From CADEEN01 sp040384625 (GTDB lineage: Bacteria > Pseudomonadota > Gammaproteobacteria > Burkholderiales > Burkholderiaceae_C): DNA of 64,000 bases. Position numbers and translations under genes: made by a program. Location: assembly GCA_040384625.1 (NCBI GenBank), contig JAZKIW010000048.1:44250-108249 (forward strand), read 5' to 3'. The notes under the pieces are model-generated. The model was given only the letters and a program-made list of their open reading frames with translations, did not search any database and had not been told where the DNA came from. Below are positions 16,130 through 25,828 of this stretch, one piece after another. The first letter of the stretch is position 1; each line of letters opens with the position of its first letter.

Positions 16130-17527
16130 ATGAGCACGAACCGAAGCACGAAGGAATGGCAGGCCGCCGACGCGGCGCACTTCCTGCACCCCTTCACCGA
16201 CTTCCAGGCCCTGGCCCGCAAGGGCTCGCGGGTCATCACCCGCGCCGACAACATCTACCTGTGGGACAGCGACGGCAACAAGATCCTCGACGCGATGAGC
16301 GGCCTGTGGTGCGTCAATGTCGGTTACGGCCAGCGGGCATTGATCGATGCGGCCACGCGGCAACTCGAGACGCTGCCGTTCTACAACGCGTTCTTCCAGA
16401 CCGCCACGCCGCCGGCCATCGAACTGGCCGAGCTGTTGGCCGAGGTGTCGCCGCCCTCCTTCCAGCACGTCTTCTTCTCGGGTTCGGGTTCGGAGGGCAA
16501 CGACACGGTGGTGCGCATGGTGCGCCGCTACTGGGACATCCTCGGCCAGCCCGGACGGCAGGTGATCATCAGCCGCCACAACGCCTACCACGGCTCGACG
16601 ATGGCGGGCGCCTCGCTCGGCGGCATGAGCGGGATGCACGCCCAAGGTGGCTTGCCGATCCCCGGGATCGTGCACATCGAGCAGCCCTACTGGTACGAGT
16701 ACGCGCCCGAGGGCATGTCGCGCGAGGACTTCGGCTTGCTCGCCGCCAGTTGGCTCGAAGACAAGATCGTCGAGCTCGGAGCCGACAAGGTGGCGGCCTT
16801 CATCGGCGAGCCGGTGCAGGGCGCGGGTGGCGTGATCGTCCCGCCGGCCAGCTACTGGCCAGAGATCCAGCGCATCTGCGACAAGCACGGGATCCTGCTG
16901 GTGAGCGACGAGGTCATCACCGGCTTCGGCCGCACTGGGCAGTGGTTCGGCTGCGAAACCATGGGCTTCAAGCCCGACCTGATGACTTTCGCCAAGGGCG
17001 TCACCAGCGGCTACATCCCCCTCGGGGGCGTGTTGGTGGGCGGCCGCGTGGCCAAAGTGCTGATCGATCAAGGGGGAGAGTTCAACCACGGCTACACCTA
17101 CTCGGGCCACCCGGTCGCCTGTGCCGTGGCACTGGCCAACATCCGCCTGGTGCGTGAACTGGGCCTGGTGGCGCGTGTGCACGACGATGTCGGCCCGACT
17201 CTTGCAAAGGCCTTCGAGCAGTTGCAGGAGCACCCGCTTGTGGGCGAGGCGCAGACCTGCGGCCTGATGGGAGCGCTCCTGTTGGTCAAGGACAAGACCG
17301 GCCGCAAGGGTCGCGGCACCGCCTTTGCACCCGATCACGAGGTCGGGATGGTCTGCCGCGGCCACTGCTTTGCCAACGGCCTGATCATGCGTGCCGTCGG
17401 TGATCGCATGATCATCGCGCCGCCGCTGGTCATGACGCGCGACCAGATCGGCGAGATGCTGGCGCTGATTCGCCGCTGCCTGGACCTGACCCTTGCCGAC
17501 GTGCGTGCGCGCGGCTGGGACCGATGA
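16130..17527 (+). CDS. spuC: Putrescine:pyruvate aminotransferase SpuC-type
   Basis: Class III aminotransferase of 465 residues that would convert putrescine and pyruvate to 4-aminobutanal and alanine. SDEVITGFGRTG lies at 259-270 and the Schiff-base lysine is Lys289 in FAKG. The segment FFSGSGSEGNDTVVRM is typical of the SpuC/omega-transaminase group. Two earlier in-frame starts exist (16094, 16112), but only 16130 has a well-placed ribosome site (GAGG at 16118-16121). It follows puuA closely, so both catabolic entry routes are encoded side by side. Confidence 0.87.
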   Translation: MSTNRSTKEWQAADAAHFLHPFTDFQALARKGSRVITRADNIYLWDSDGNKILDAMSGLWCVNVGYGQRALIDAATRQLETLPFYNAFFQTATPPAIELAELLAEVSPPSFQHVFFSGSGSEGNDTVVRMVRRYWDILGQPGRQVIISRHNAYHGSTMAGASLGGMSGMHAQGGLPIPGIVHIEQPYWYEYAPEGMSREDFGLLAASWLEDKIVELGADKVAAFIGEPVQGAGGVIVPPASYWPEIQRICDKHGILLVSDEVITGFGRTGQWFGCETMGFKPDLMTFAKGVTSGYIPLGGVLVGGRVAKVLIDQGGEFNHGYTYSGHPVACAVALANIRLVRELGLVARVHDDVGPTLAKAFEQLQEHPLVGEAQTCGLMGALLLVKDKTGRKGRGTAFAPDHEVGMVCRGHCFANGLIMRAVGDRMIIAPPLVMTRDQIGEMLALIRRCLDLTLADVRARGWDR

Positions 17528-17628
17528 CCTTGTGTTGAGCATTCACCCCAATGGCGACCGGTCGGGCGCTCCCTAGACTGGCGCATGGATAATTTTTGTT
17601 TCAATCCCCCTCCGGAGGTCTTTCGATC

Positions 17629-18741
17629 ATGAACATGCGGGTCTCGTTGCGTTCGTTCGGTCTGCTCTCGGTGCTGGCACTGGTGTCCTCAGGTCTGATG
17701 GCCCAGGAAGAGGAGAAGGTCCTCAACATCTACAACTGGTCCGACTACATCGCCGAAGACACGATCAAGAACTTCGAGAAAGAGACCGGCATCAAGGTCC
17801 GCTACGACATCTTCGACAACAACGAAATCGTTCACGCCAAGCTGGTCGCCGGCAAGACCGGCTACGACATCGTCGTGCCCTCGTCCAACTGGGCCAAACT
17901 GCAGATCGACGGTGGCCTGCTGCGAAAGCTCGACAAGAGCCAGATCCCGAATCTGAAGAACCTCGACCCTTCGGTGCAGGCGCAACTGGCACGCATGGAC
18001 CCGGGCAACGAGTACATGGTCAACTGGCTCTGGGGCTACACGACGGTCGGCATCAATGTCGACAAGGTCAAGGCGGCTCTGGGCTCGACGCCGATGCCCG
18101 ACAACGCCTGGGACCTGGTCTTCAAGCCCGAGTACATCAGCAAGATGAAGGGCTGTGGCGTGGCCTTCCTCGACTCGGCGACCGAGATCGTGCCGGCTGC
18201 GCTGCACTACCTGGGCAAGCCTTCGTTCAGCAAGAACCCGGCGGACTACACGCCGGCGGCCAACCTGCTGAAATCAGTGCGGCCCTACGTGACCCTCTTC
18301 AGTTCCTCGGGCTACATCAACGACATGGCCAGCGGATCGATCTGCCTGGCCCTGGGCTGGTCGGGCGACATCAACATCGCGCGCCAGCGCGCCATCGACG
18401 GCAAGACCGGCCAAAACATCCAGGCCCTGATTCCGAAGACTGGTGGCCTGCTGTTCTTCGATGCGATGGTCATCCCGGCCGACGCGGCGCGCCCCGGCAA
18501 CGCGCACAAATTCATCAACTACATCCTGCGGCCCGAGGTCTCGGCCAGCCTGACCAACAAGGTCTTCTACGCCAACCCGACCCTGGCTTCCAAGCCTTTC
18601 GTCAAACCCGAGGTGGCGAGCAACCCGACCGTGTTCCTGCCGCCGGCCGACCTGAAGAACATGGTCGCTCCCGATTCGCTGTCGAATGATCTTCGGCGCC
18701 TGATGACGCGCACCTACACCGGGTTCAAGACTGGTTTGTGA
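17629..18741 (+). CDS. potF: Polyamine ABC transporter substrate-binding protein
   Basis: Periplasmic receptor of the PotD/PotF family, 370 residues. A signal peptide spans about residues 1-25, cleaved after LMA. The mature start KVLNIYNWSDYIAEDT is the family hallmark, and polyamine-binding aromatic and acidic residues follow (for example in VPSSNW and WLWGYTT). GGAGG at 17614-17618 is 10 bases before the ATG. A -10-like TAGACT at 17574-17579 and the 101-base gap after spuC suggest its own promoter. The stop overlaps potG as TGATG. Confidence 0.94.
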   Translation: MNMRVSLRSFGLLSVLALVSSGLMAQEEEKVLNIYNWSDYIAEDTIKNFEKETGIKVRYDIFDNNEIVHAKLVAGKTGYDIVVPSSNWAKLQIDGGLLRKLDKSQIPNLKNLDPSVQAQLARMDPGNEYMVNWLWGYTTVGINVDKVKAALGSTPMPDNAWDLVFKPEYISKMKGCGVAFLDSATEIVPAALHYLGKPSFSKNPADYTPAANLLKSVRPYVTLFSSSGYINDMASGSICLALGWSGDINIARQRAIDGKTGQNIQALIPKTGGLLFFDAMVIPADAARPGNAHKFINYILRPEVSASLTNKVFYANPTLASKPFVKPEVASNPTVFLPPADLKNMVAPDSLSNDLRRLMTRTYTGFKTGL

Positions 18742-19826
18742 TGGCGGCATTTCTGCAGATTCAGGACGTCGTCAAGGACTTCAACGGGCACCTGGCTGTC
18801 AACCATGTCAGCCTGGAAATCGCCAAGGGCGAAATCTTCGCCCTGCTCGGTCCCTCGGGCTGCGGCAAGAGCACCTTGTTGCGCATGCTGGCCGGCTTCG
18901 AGACGCCTACCTCGGGACGCATCGTGCTCAACGGCCAGGACCTGGCGGGCATGCCGGCCTACGAGTGCCCGATGAACATGATGTTCCAGTCGTACGCGCT
19001 GTTCCCGCACATGACGGTCTGGGACAACGTCGCCTTCGGCCCGCGCCGCTCGGGCATGAGCAAGGCCGAGGTCGTCGAGCGAGTCGAGGAGATGCTCAAG
19101 CTGGTGCAACTCGGCAAATACGCCAGGAGGAAGCCTCACCAACTCTCGGGCGGTCAGCAACAGCGCGTTGCGCTGGCGCGCAGCCTGGCCAAGAAGCCGC
19201 AGCTGCTCCTGCTCGACGAACCGCTGGGGGCGCTGGACAAGAAGCTGCGAGAGGAAACGCAGATCGAACTGGTCAACATCATCGAGCAGGTCGGCGTCAC
19301 CTGCGTGATGGTCACGCACGACCAGGAGGAAGCGATGACGATGGCCTCGCGCCTGGCGGTGATGAGCGAAGGTCGGTTCCTCCAGGTCGGCGCCCCGGCC
19401 GACATCTACGAAACGCCCACCAGCCGCTTCGTCGCCGACTTCATCGGCAACGTCAACCTGATGGACGGCACGCTGGATGTCGACGCAGCCGATCACTGCA
19501 TCATCGGCTGCGCCGACGTGAAGCACTATGTCGGCCACGGCATCACCGGTACCGAAGGCATGGCTGTCACCGTGGCCCTGCGGCCGGAGAAGATCACGCT
19601 GACGCGTGAGGCCCCGGCCGACGCCAGCTTCAACGCTGTGCAATGCACGGTCAAGGAGATGTCCTACTTCGGCAGCTTCACGGTCTATCACGTGCTGCTG
19701 GCCAGTGGGGCACGGCTCAAGATCAGTCAGGCCAATACCGAACGCCACAGCGACGACGCGCTCACCTGGGGTGACCGGGCCTGGGCGCAGTGGTCGCCCT
19801 CGGCTCACGTGGTTTTGACGACCTGA
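18741..19826 (+). CDS. potG: Polyamine ABC transporter ATP-binding protein
   Basis: ATPase subunit of the putrescine importer, 361 residues. Walker A GPSGCGKST is at 37-45, the signature LSGGQ at 135-139, Walker B LLLLDE at 155-160 and the switch region VTHDQEEAMTM follows. The last ~100 residues form the TOBE domain seen in PotA/PotG proteins. A GTG at 18738 could start one codon earlier, but ATG 18741 gives the TGATG overlap with potF. Two bases separate its stop from the potH ATG. Confidence 0.95.
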   Translation: MAAFLQIQDVVKDFNGHLAVNHVSLEIAKGEIFALLGPSGCGKSTLLRMLAGFETPTSGRIVLNGQDLAGMPAYECPMNMMFQSYALFPHMTVWDNVAFGPRRSGMSKAEVVERVEEMLKLVQLGKYARRKPHQLSGGQQQRVALARSLAKKPQLLLLDEPLGALDKKLREETQIELVNIIEQVGVTCVMVTHDQEEAMTMASRLAVMSEGRFLQVGAPADIYETPTSRFVADFIGNVNLMDGTLDVDAADHCIIGCADVKHYVGHGITGTEGMAVTVALRPEKITLTREAPADASFNAVQCTVKEMSYFGSFTVYHVLLASGARLKISQANTERHSDDALTWGDRAWAQWSPSAHVVLTT

Positions 19827-19828
19827 CC

Positions 19829-20764
19829 ATGCTCGATCGCCTGCGTGCCCTGCTCCGATACCTGACCAGCGGTCGCGCCGCGGTGATCGGCGTGCCGTAC
19901 CTGTGGCTGCTGGTGTTCTTCCTGCTGCCATTCCTGATCGTCGCGCGCATCAGCGTGTCGGAGATGGATAACGTCGCCTTCAAGGACCTGGTCGCCTTCA
20001 AGGACGGCCTGCTCCAACTGACGCTGAAGTTCAGCGGCTATCAGTTCATCGCCGAGGACTCGCTCTACTTCGACACCTACCTGCGCAGCCTGAAGTACGC
20101 CGCTGCGACGACCCTGCTCTGCCTGACCATCGGCTACCCCTTCGCCTATTTCATGGCCCGCGCCAGGGCGACCGTGCAGCCGGCCCTGCTGATGCTGGTG
20201 ATGCTGCCGTTCTGGACCTCGTTCCTGCTGCGCGTCTATGCCTGGAAGGGCCTGCTCAGCGAAAACGGGTGGGTCGAAGAGCTCATCGTCGGCAGCGGCC
20301 TGGACCTGTTGCTGGTCGCCGCCGGCCTGATCGAAGCGCCGGGCCGGCTGATGAACACGCCGTTCTCGCTGGTGCTGGGCATGACTTACACCTACCTGCC
20401 CTTCATGGTGCTGCCGCTGTACGCCAATCTAGCCAAGATGGACCTGCGCCTGCTTGAGGCGGCGGCCGACCTCGGCGCCACAGCCTGGGTCGCGTTCTGG
20501 AAGATCACGGTGCCGCTGTCCAAGGCCGGCATCATTGCCGGCTCGATGCTGGTCTTCATCCCCTGCGTCGGCGAATTCGTGATTCCCGAACTGCTCGGTG
20601 GGCCGCGCACGTTGATGATCGGCCGCGTGATGTGGGACGAATTCTTCTCCAACAACGACTGGCCGATGGCGGCCAGCGTGGCCGTGGTGATGGTGCTTCT
20701 GATCATCGTGCCTCTGGCGGTCTTCAACAAGTACCAGGCCGAGTCGCAGGAGGCACGGCGATGA
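19829..20764 (+). CDS. potH: Polyamine ABC transporter permease PotH
   Basis: Inner-membrane permease of 311 residues with about six transmembrane segments. The first is YLWLLVFFLLPFLIV near residue 25, and the EAA loop LLEAAADLGATAWVAF, which docks on the ATPase, lies near residue 210. ATG 19829 gives the usual length; the frame is open further upstream only inside potG. The stop overlaps the potI start as ATGA. Confidence 0.95.
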   Translation: MLDRLRALLRYLTSGRAAVIGVPYLWLLVFFLLPFLIVARISVSEMDNVAFKDLVAFKDGLLQLTLKFSGYQFIAEDSLYFDTYLRSLKYAAATTLLCLTIGYPFAYFMARARATVQPALLMLVMLPFWTSFLLRVYAWKGLLSENGWVEELIVGSGLDLLLVAAGLIEAPGRLMNTPFSLVLGMTYTYLPFMVLPLYANLAKMDLRLLEAAADLGATAWVAFWKITVPLSKAGIIAGSMLVFIPCVGEFVIPELLGGPRTLMIGRVMWDEFFSNNDWPMAASVAVVMVLLIIVPLAVFNKYQAESQEARR

Positions 20765-21600
20765 ATGCCGCTGCGCTGAACAGGTGGTTCGGCCGGGGCT
20801 GGCTCGGCGCCGGCTTCGTCTTCCTGTACCTGCCGATCGTCGCCCTGGTCCTGTACTCGTTCAACGACTCGCCGTTGCCCAACGTCTGGCGTGGCTTCAC
20901 GCTGAAGTGGTACGCCGCGCTGCCGGCCGACAGCGAGATGCTGGGCGGCCTGTGGCTGAGCCTGAAGATTGCCTTCATGACCGCCTGCGGCTCGGTCATC
21001 CTCGGCACACTCGCGGCGTTTACCCTGGTCAAGTACAAGCGCTTCACGGGGCGAACCCTGTTCTCGGGCATGGTCAATGCGCCGCTGGTCATGCCCGAGG
21101 TGGTGGTCGGCCTGTCGCTGCTGCTCATGCTGGTCAGTGTCCAGCGCGCGATCGGTTTCCCCGAACGCGGCCTGATGACGATCTGGTTCGGCCACATGCT
21201 GCTCGGCATGGCCTATGCCACGGTTGTCATCCAGGCTCGGCTGGGCGATCTGAACCCGCAGCTCGAAGAGGCGGCGATGGATCTCGGCGCGAAGCCGCAC
21301 CAGGTGTTCTACCTGGTGACACTGCCGATGATCACCCAGTCGATGCTGTCGGCGTGGCTGCTGACCTTCACGCTCTCGCTCGACGATGTGGTCCTGTCGG
21401 CCTTCCTCTCGGGACCCGGGGCGACGACGATGCCGCTGGTGATCTTCTCGCGGGCGCGCCTGGGCCTCAATCCGAGCGTCAATGCGGTGGCCACGATCAT
21501 CGTCGTGCTGGTGGCCGTTGGTGTGGTGATCGCCAGCTACCTGATCGCCCGATCCGAGCGCCGACGCACGCTCGAAATGGCCGCGGCCAACCGCGCCTGA
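20761..21600 (+). CDS. potI: Polyamine ABC transporter permease PotI
   Basis: Second permease of the importer, 279 residues, about six membrane segments. It shows the family start with a transmembrane helix followed by SFNDSPLPNVWRGFTLKWY and the EAA loop LEEAAMDLGAKPHQVFY near residue 165. It is the final gene of the coupled potFGHI group (TGATG, 2-base gap, ATGA). The DUF3138 gene follows 41 bases later with its own strong ribosome site. Confidence 0.95.
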   Translation: MNAAALNRWFGRGWLGAGFVFLYLPIVALVLYSFNDSPLPNVWRGFTLKWYAALPADSEMLGGLWLSLKIAFMTACGSVILGTLAAFTLVKYKRFTGRTLFSGMVNAPLVMPEVVVGLSLLLMLVSVQRAIGFPERGLMTIWFGHMLLGMAYATVVIQARLGDLNPQLEEAAMDLGAKPHQVFYLVTLPMITQSMLSAWLLTFTLSLDDVVLSAFLSGPGATTMPLVIFSRARLGLNPSVNAVATIIVVLVAVGVVIASYLIARSERRRTLEMAAANRA

Positions 21601-21641
21601 ACATCTTTCATTGTCGAAAATCAAACCGAGGAGATCCTGCG

Positions 21642-23027
21642 ATGTTGAAGTCGACCCCCCTGCGCCCGACCCTGTTGGCCCTGGCCCTCGGAGCCTGCTT
21701 TCCGGCATTCGCGCAGTCCAACGCCGAAGTCCTGAACGAGTTGCGTGCCTTGCGCGAGCGCGTCACCGATCTGGAGAACAAGTTAAAGGCGGCCGAGACC
21801 AAGACGCCCGCGGCAGGGCAATGGGGAATGACGCCCGAGCAGGCGCGTGAACTGAATCGCATCACGGTCAAGGCCGAGGCGCTGGAGGACGCGCGCGATG
21901 CCGCGGGCCTGCGCCAGCTCAAGATCAGCGGCTACATGGACCCGACATTCATTTATAACAAGGCACAGAACCGCAGCGGTTTCCAGTTCCTGAACGCCGT
22001 GGGTGACGACGGCTACAACTACGACAACTCCTACTTCGGCGCCGCGGTCATCGACTTCCAGAAGGAGACCGAAAGCGGCACCCGCTGGCGCCTGACGCTG
22101 GCGCCCAATCGCGGCGTCGGCGCCGTGTTCGACGGCCAGTCGCCGGTGCACGAAGCCAGCGTCTCGGTCCCGCTGGGCAGTCTGCAGCAGCGCCTGATCG
22201 CCGGCCAGATCCCTGACTGGTCGGGCTACGAGTACCTGCAACCGACGCTGAACAAGCTGATCACCCACAACCTGCTGTTCGACTTCACCCTGCCCACTGC
22301 CTACACCGGTGTCGGCATGGAGATCACCGAAGGCAAGTGGCTGATCAAGACGATGCTGGCCAACATGAACGCCAGCCGCAAGGCCTCCGGCAACAACACG
22401 CCGGTGCTGGCCTACCGCGTCGACTACTCGCGCGGCGAATTCCAGGGCTTCGGTTTCGCTGGCGTACACGGCAAAGCGGCCAACTTCCGCGCCGACGATG
22501 GCGTCGGCAACCCCGTGACGTTCGAGCCGTACAGCCTGGCCGACACGGCGGTCAACCTGTTCGAGGTCGACGGCTACTTCATCCGTGGCGACTGGACCGT
22601 GCAAGGCCAGTTCAGCTTCGGCAGGCAGCGCAATGCCGCCATGACGGCCGACCCCGTCACCGGCGAATTGCGGGACGCGAAATGGTGGGGCGTGTCGGCA
22701 TTGGCAGCCTACAAGTTCACCCCGCGTTTCGAAGGCACCACGCGTTTGGACTACGTCAGGAATAACAAGAACGGCGGCGGCCTGCTCGGCTACAACTTTG
22801 CCGATGGCCGCAACGGTCTGGGCCCCGATCTCGCGGGCGACCCCGAAGTCGGCGCCAACCGGACGGCACTCACCCTGGGCCTTTCCTACCTGTTCGATCT
22901 CAACACGACCTTCAAGGTCGAGTACCGGCTCGACCGGGCGAGCCTGCCCGTGTTCGAGAACGTCAAGGACGGTACCTACAAGAAGAGCAACAGCTTGTTC
23001 GGTGCCTCGGTGCTGGTGAGCTTCTAG
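21642..23027 (+). CDS. DUF3138 family protein, predicted outer-membrane beta-barrel
   Basis: A 461-residue secreted protein. A signal peptide covers about residues 1-24 (ending AFAQ). A short coiled coil (about 26-60, heptads around LNELRALRERVTDLENKL) precedes a long region of alternating polar and aromatic strands that ends in ...LVSF, a C-terminal phenylalanine as in BAM-assembled outer-membrane proteins. I recognise the family as DUF3138. GAGGAG at 21628-21633 is a strong ribosome site. Its place between potFGHI and puuC suggests a porin for polyamines or related cations, but that role is inferred and I know of no proven function. Confidence 0.85.
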   Translation: MLKSTPLRPTLLALALGACFPAFAQSNAEVLNELRALRERVTDLENKLKAAETKTPAAGQWGMTPEQARELNRITVKAEALEDARDAAGLRQLKISGYMDPTFIYNKAQNRSGFQFLNAVGDDGYNYDNSYFGAAVIDFQKETESGTRWRLTLAPNRGVGAVFDGQSPVHEASVSVPLGSLQQRLIAGQIPDWSGYEYLQPTLNKLITHNLLFDFTLPTAYTGVGMEITEGKWLIKTMLANMNASRKASGNNTPVLAYRVDYSRGEFQGFGFAGVHGKAANFRADDGVGNPVTFEPYSLADTAVNLFEVDGYFIRGDWTVQGQFSFGRQRNAAMTADPVTGELRDAKWWGVSALAAYKFTPRFEGTTRLDYVRNNKNGGGLLGYNFADGRNGLGPDLAGDPEVGANRTALTLGLSYLFDLNTTFKVEYRLDRASLPVFENVKDGTYKKSNSLFGASVLVSF

Positions 23028-23042
23028 CGCGACACTCGGCAC

Positions 23043-24542
23043 ATGGTCACTGCTGCGATCGATTGGCACGCGCGCGCCGGCTCGGCTTCCTTCGACGGGC
23101 GCGCCGTCATCTATGGCGCGCGCTGCGCAGCGTTGAGCGGCGAGACCTTCGCCAAAGCGTCGCCGATCGACGGGCGCGCGCTCGGCCCGGTGGCCCGTTG
23201 CCGAGAGGCCGACATCGACGCCGCCGTCAAGAGTGCGCGCGCCGCCTTTGCGGACGGCCGCTGGTGCGGCAAGCCCCCGGCCGTGCGCAAGAAGCTGCTG
23301 CAGCGCTTCGCCGAACGGATCCTCGCTGCCAAGGAGGAACTGGCCCTGCTCGAAACGCTGGACATGGGCAAGCCGATCCAATACTCGCTCGCGGTCGACG
23401 TGCCTTCCGCGGCGCGCACCATCGCCTGGTACGCCGAGGCGATCGACAAGGTGTACGACGAGATTGCGCCGACACCGGCGTCGTCGCTGGCGCTGATCAC
23501 GCGAGAGCCGATGGGCGTGGTCGGCGTCGTCGTGCCCTGGAACTACCCGATGATCATGGCCGCATGGAAGCTCGGGCCGGCCCTGGCCACCGGCAACTCC
23601 GTCGTGCTGAAGCCGAGCGAGAAATCGCCCTACACAGCGCTGCGCCTGGCCGAACTGGCCGTCGAAGCCGGCATCCCGCCCGGGGTGTTCAACGTGGTTC
23701 CCGGTTACGGTCAAGAAGCCGGTGAGGCGCTGGCCCTGCACATGGATGTCGACGCGATCGGCTTCACGGGCAGCACGCGGGTGGGTCGAAAGATGCTCGA
23801 GTACGCCGGGCGCAGCAACCTGAAGCGCGTCTACAACGAACTGGGCGGCAAATCGGCCTTCCTCGTCTTCGAGGATTTTGCCGATGTCGAGCGTGCCGCC
23901 AAGACGGCTGCGGGCAGCCTCTTCTTCAACCAGGGTGAAAGTTGCAACGCGCCTTCGCGCGTGCTGGTGCACGAGTCGATCGCCGAGCGCTTCGTCGAGA
24001 TCGTCGCCGCGCAGGCGCCGTCGTACCGCCCGGCAGACCCCTTGACCGCCAGCACGACGATGGGCGCCCTGGTCGATGAGGGCCAGCTGCGCACGGTCCT
24101 GGGTTACATCGAGGCCGGTGTGCGTGAGGGCGCCCGCGCCGTCGTCGGCGGCCAGCGTGCACGTGAGGCCAGCGGCGGCTTCTACGTCGAACCGACCGTG
24201 TTCGATGGCGTGGCCAACGGCATGACGATCGCGCGCGAGGAGATCTTCGGTCCGGTGATGAGCGTCATCCGTTTCAAGACCGAGGCCGAGGCGCTCGAGC
24301 TGGCTAACGCCTCCAACTACGGCCTGCAGGCCAGCGTCTGGAGCGACAACGTCAACCGCGCCCACCGCGTCGCGCGAGCCCTGCGCGCCGGCACGGTGCA
24401 CGTGAACCAGTACGACGAAGACGACATCACCGTGCCGTTCGGCGGCTACAAGCAGAGTGGCAACGGCCGCGACAAGAGCTTGCACGCCCTGGACAAGTAC
24501 ACCGAGCTGAAAACCACCTGGCTGCGCATCGACCCGGCCTGA
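23043..24542 (+). CDS. puuC: Aldehyde dehydrogenase (gamma-glutamyl-gamma-aminobutyraldehyde / aminobutanal)
   Basis: NAD(P)-dependent aldehyde dehydrogenase of 499 residues. Motifs in order: PWNYPM (165-170), FTGST (241-245), the general base Glu266 in ELGGK and the nucleophile Cys301 in NQGESC, then PFGGYKQSG near the C-terminus. In this cluster it would oxidise gamma-glutamyl-gamma-aminobutyraldehyde from PuuB and probably 4-aminobutanal from SpuC, so it serves both routes. The start ATG at 23043 lies 15 bases after the DUF3138 stop. Confidence 0.92.
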   Translation: MVTAAIDWHARAGSASFDGRAVIYGARCAALSGETFAKASPIDGRALGPVARCREADIDAAVKSARAAFADGRWCGKPPAVRKKLLQRFAERILAAKEELALLETLDMGKPIQYSLAVDVPSAARTIAWYAEAIDKVYDEIAPTPASSLALITREPMGVVGVVVPWNYPMIMAAWKLGPALATGNSVVLKPSEKSPYTALRLAELAVEAGIPPGVFNVVPGYGQEAGEALALHMDVDAIGFTGSTRVGRKMLEYAGRSNLKRVYNELGGKSAFLVFEDFADVERAAKTAAGSLFFNQGESCNAPSRVLVHESIAERFVEIVAAQAPSYRPADPLTASTTMGALVDEGQLRTVLGYIEAGVREGARAVVGGQRAREASGGFYVEPTVFDGVANGMTIAREEIFGPVMSVIRFKTEAEALELANASNYGLQASVWSDNVNRAHRVARALRAGTVHVNQYDEDDITVPFGGYKQSGNGRDKSLHALDKYTELKTTWLRIDPA

Positions 24543-24553
24543 AAGGTTTCGCC

Positions 24554-25828
24554 ATGAACCACTCGAAGAACGAACAGCTGATGGCTCGCAAGGCCGCTGC
24601 CACGCCGCGCGGGGTCGGCGTGATGGGCAGCTTCTTTGCCGAACGCGCCGAAGGGGCCGAGCTGTGGGACGTCGAAGGCCGGCGCTACATCGACTTTGCC
24701 GGCGGCATCGCCGTGATGAACGTCGGCCATGGGCATCCCAGGGTGCTGGCCGCGATCGAAGCGCAGTTGCGGCGCTTCACGCACACCTGCTACCAGGTGG
24801 TGCCCTACGAGAGCTACGTCGCGCTGGCCGAAAAGCTGAACCAGCTGACGCCAGGCACGCACGCCAAGAAGACGGCGTTCTTCTCCACCGGTGCGGAAGC
24901 GATCGAGAATGCCGTCAAGATCGCCCGCGCACACACCAAGCGCAGCGGCGTCATCGCCTTCGGCGGCGCCTTCCACGGGCGCTCGATGTTCGCCGTGGCC
25001 CTGACCGGCAAGGTGCAGCCCTACAAGGCCGGCTTTGGGCCTTTCCCGCCCGAGATCTACCACGCGCCCTTCCCCTGCCATTGCGCCAATCTCAGCGAGG
25101 TCAAGAAGGCGGTGCAGAACATCTTCAAGGCCGATATCGAACCGAGCCGGGTGGCTGCCATCGTCTTCGAGCCGGTGCAGGGCGAAGGCGGTTTCAACAT
25201 CATCCAGCCCGAGGCCGTACGCTGGTTGCGCGAACTCTGCGACGAGCATGGCATCGTGCTGATCGCTGACGAGATCCAGACCGGCTTCGGCCGCACCGGC
25301 AAGATGTTCGCGATGGAGCACTTCGGCGTCGTGCCCGACCTGATGACGATCGCCAAGAGCCTCGCCGCCGGAATGCCGCTATCCGCTGTGAGCGGGCGCG
25401 CCGAGATCATGGACGCGCCAGCGCCGGGCGGCCTCGGCGGCACCTACGCCGGCAACCCACTGGCTATCGCCGCGGCCCATGCGGTCATAGAGGTGATGGT
25501 CGACGAGCAGCTGCCCCAACGCGGCGCCCGCCTCGGCGACCAACTGAAAGCGCTCCTGACCGGCCTGCGCCCGCAAGTGCCGCAGATCGCCGATGTACGC
25601 GGCCTCGGAGCGATGGTCGCGGTCGAGTTCGCCGCGCCCGACGGCGCGCCCGATGCGGCCATGACCCAGCGCGTGCAGGCCGAGGCGCTGAAGCGCAAGC
25701 TGATCCTGCTGACCTGCGGCGTGAACGCCAATGTGTTGCGCTTCCTGTTTCCGCTCGCCGCGCCGCAGGCGGTCTTCGACGAGGCGCTGGACCTCCTGCG
25801 CGACGCCATGCTGGCTGCACGTCCATGA
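24554..25828 (+). CDS. gabT: 4-aminobutyrate aminotransferase
   Basis: Class III PLP aminotransferase of 424 residues that converts GABA and 2-oxoglutarate to succinate semialdehyde and glutamate. The segment GGIAVMNVGHGHP, the ADEIQTGFGRTG motif (238-249) and the lysine in IAKS (Lys268) match GabT/PuuE. It takes the GABA produced by PuuD and PuuC into central metabolism. AAAGG before the ATG is a reasonable ribosome site. Its end overlaps the next ligase gene as ATGA. A succinate semialdehyde dehydrogenase is not obvious in the window. Confidence 0.93.
   Translation: MNHSKNEQLMARKAAATPRGVGVMGSFFAERAEGAELWDVEGRRYIDFAGGIAVMNVGHGHPRVLAAIEAQLRRFTHTCYQVVPYESYVALAEKLNQLTPGTHAKKTAFFSTGAEAIENAVKIARAHTKRSGVIAFGGAFHGRSMFAVALTGKVQPYKAGFGPFPPEIYHAPFPCHCANLSEVKKAVQNIFKADIEPSRVAAIVFEPVQGEGGFNIIQPEAVRWLRELCDEHGIVLIADEIQTGFGRTGKMFAMEHFGVVPDLMTIAKSLAAGMPLSAVSGRAEIMDAPAPGGLGGTYAGNPLAIAAAHAVIEVMVDEQLPQRGARLGDQLKALLTGLRPQVPQIADVRGLGAMVAVEFAAPDGAPDAAMTQRVQAEALKRKLILLTCGVNANVLRFLFPLAAPQAVFDEALDLLRDAMLAARP

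Noticed and set aside
20784..21641. Read-through that would extend the DUF3138 protein upstream through potI
   Set aside because: The DUF3138 protein has a clear signal peptide and ribosome site at 21642; the extension is an alternative frame of potI.
21783..24485. A 900-codon open frame on the minus strand opposite the DUF3138, puuC and gabT genes
   Set aside because: It is the antisense of three recognisable proteins in GC-rich DNA with strong third-position bias, and its translation shows no family motif.
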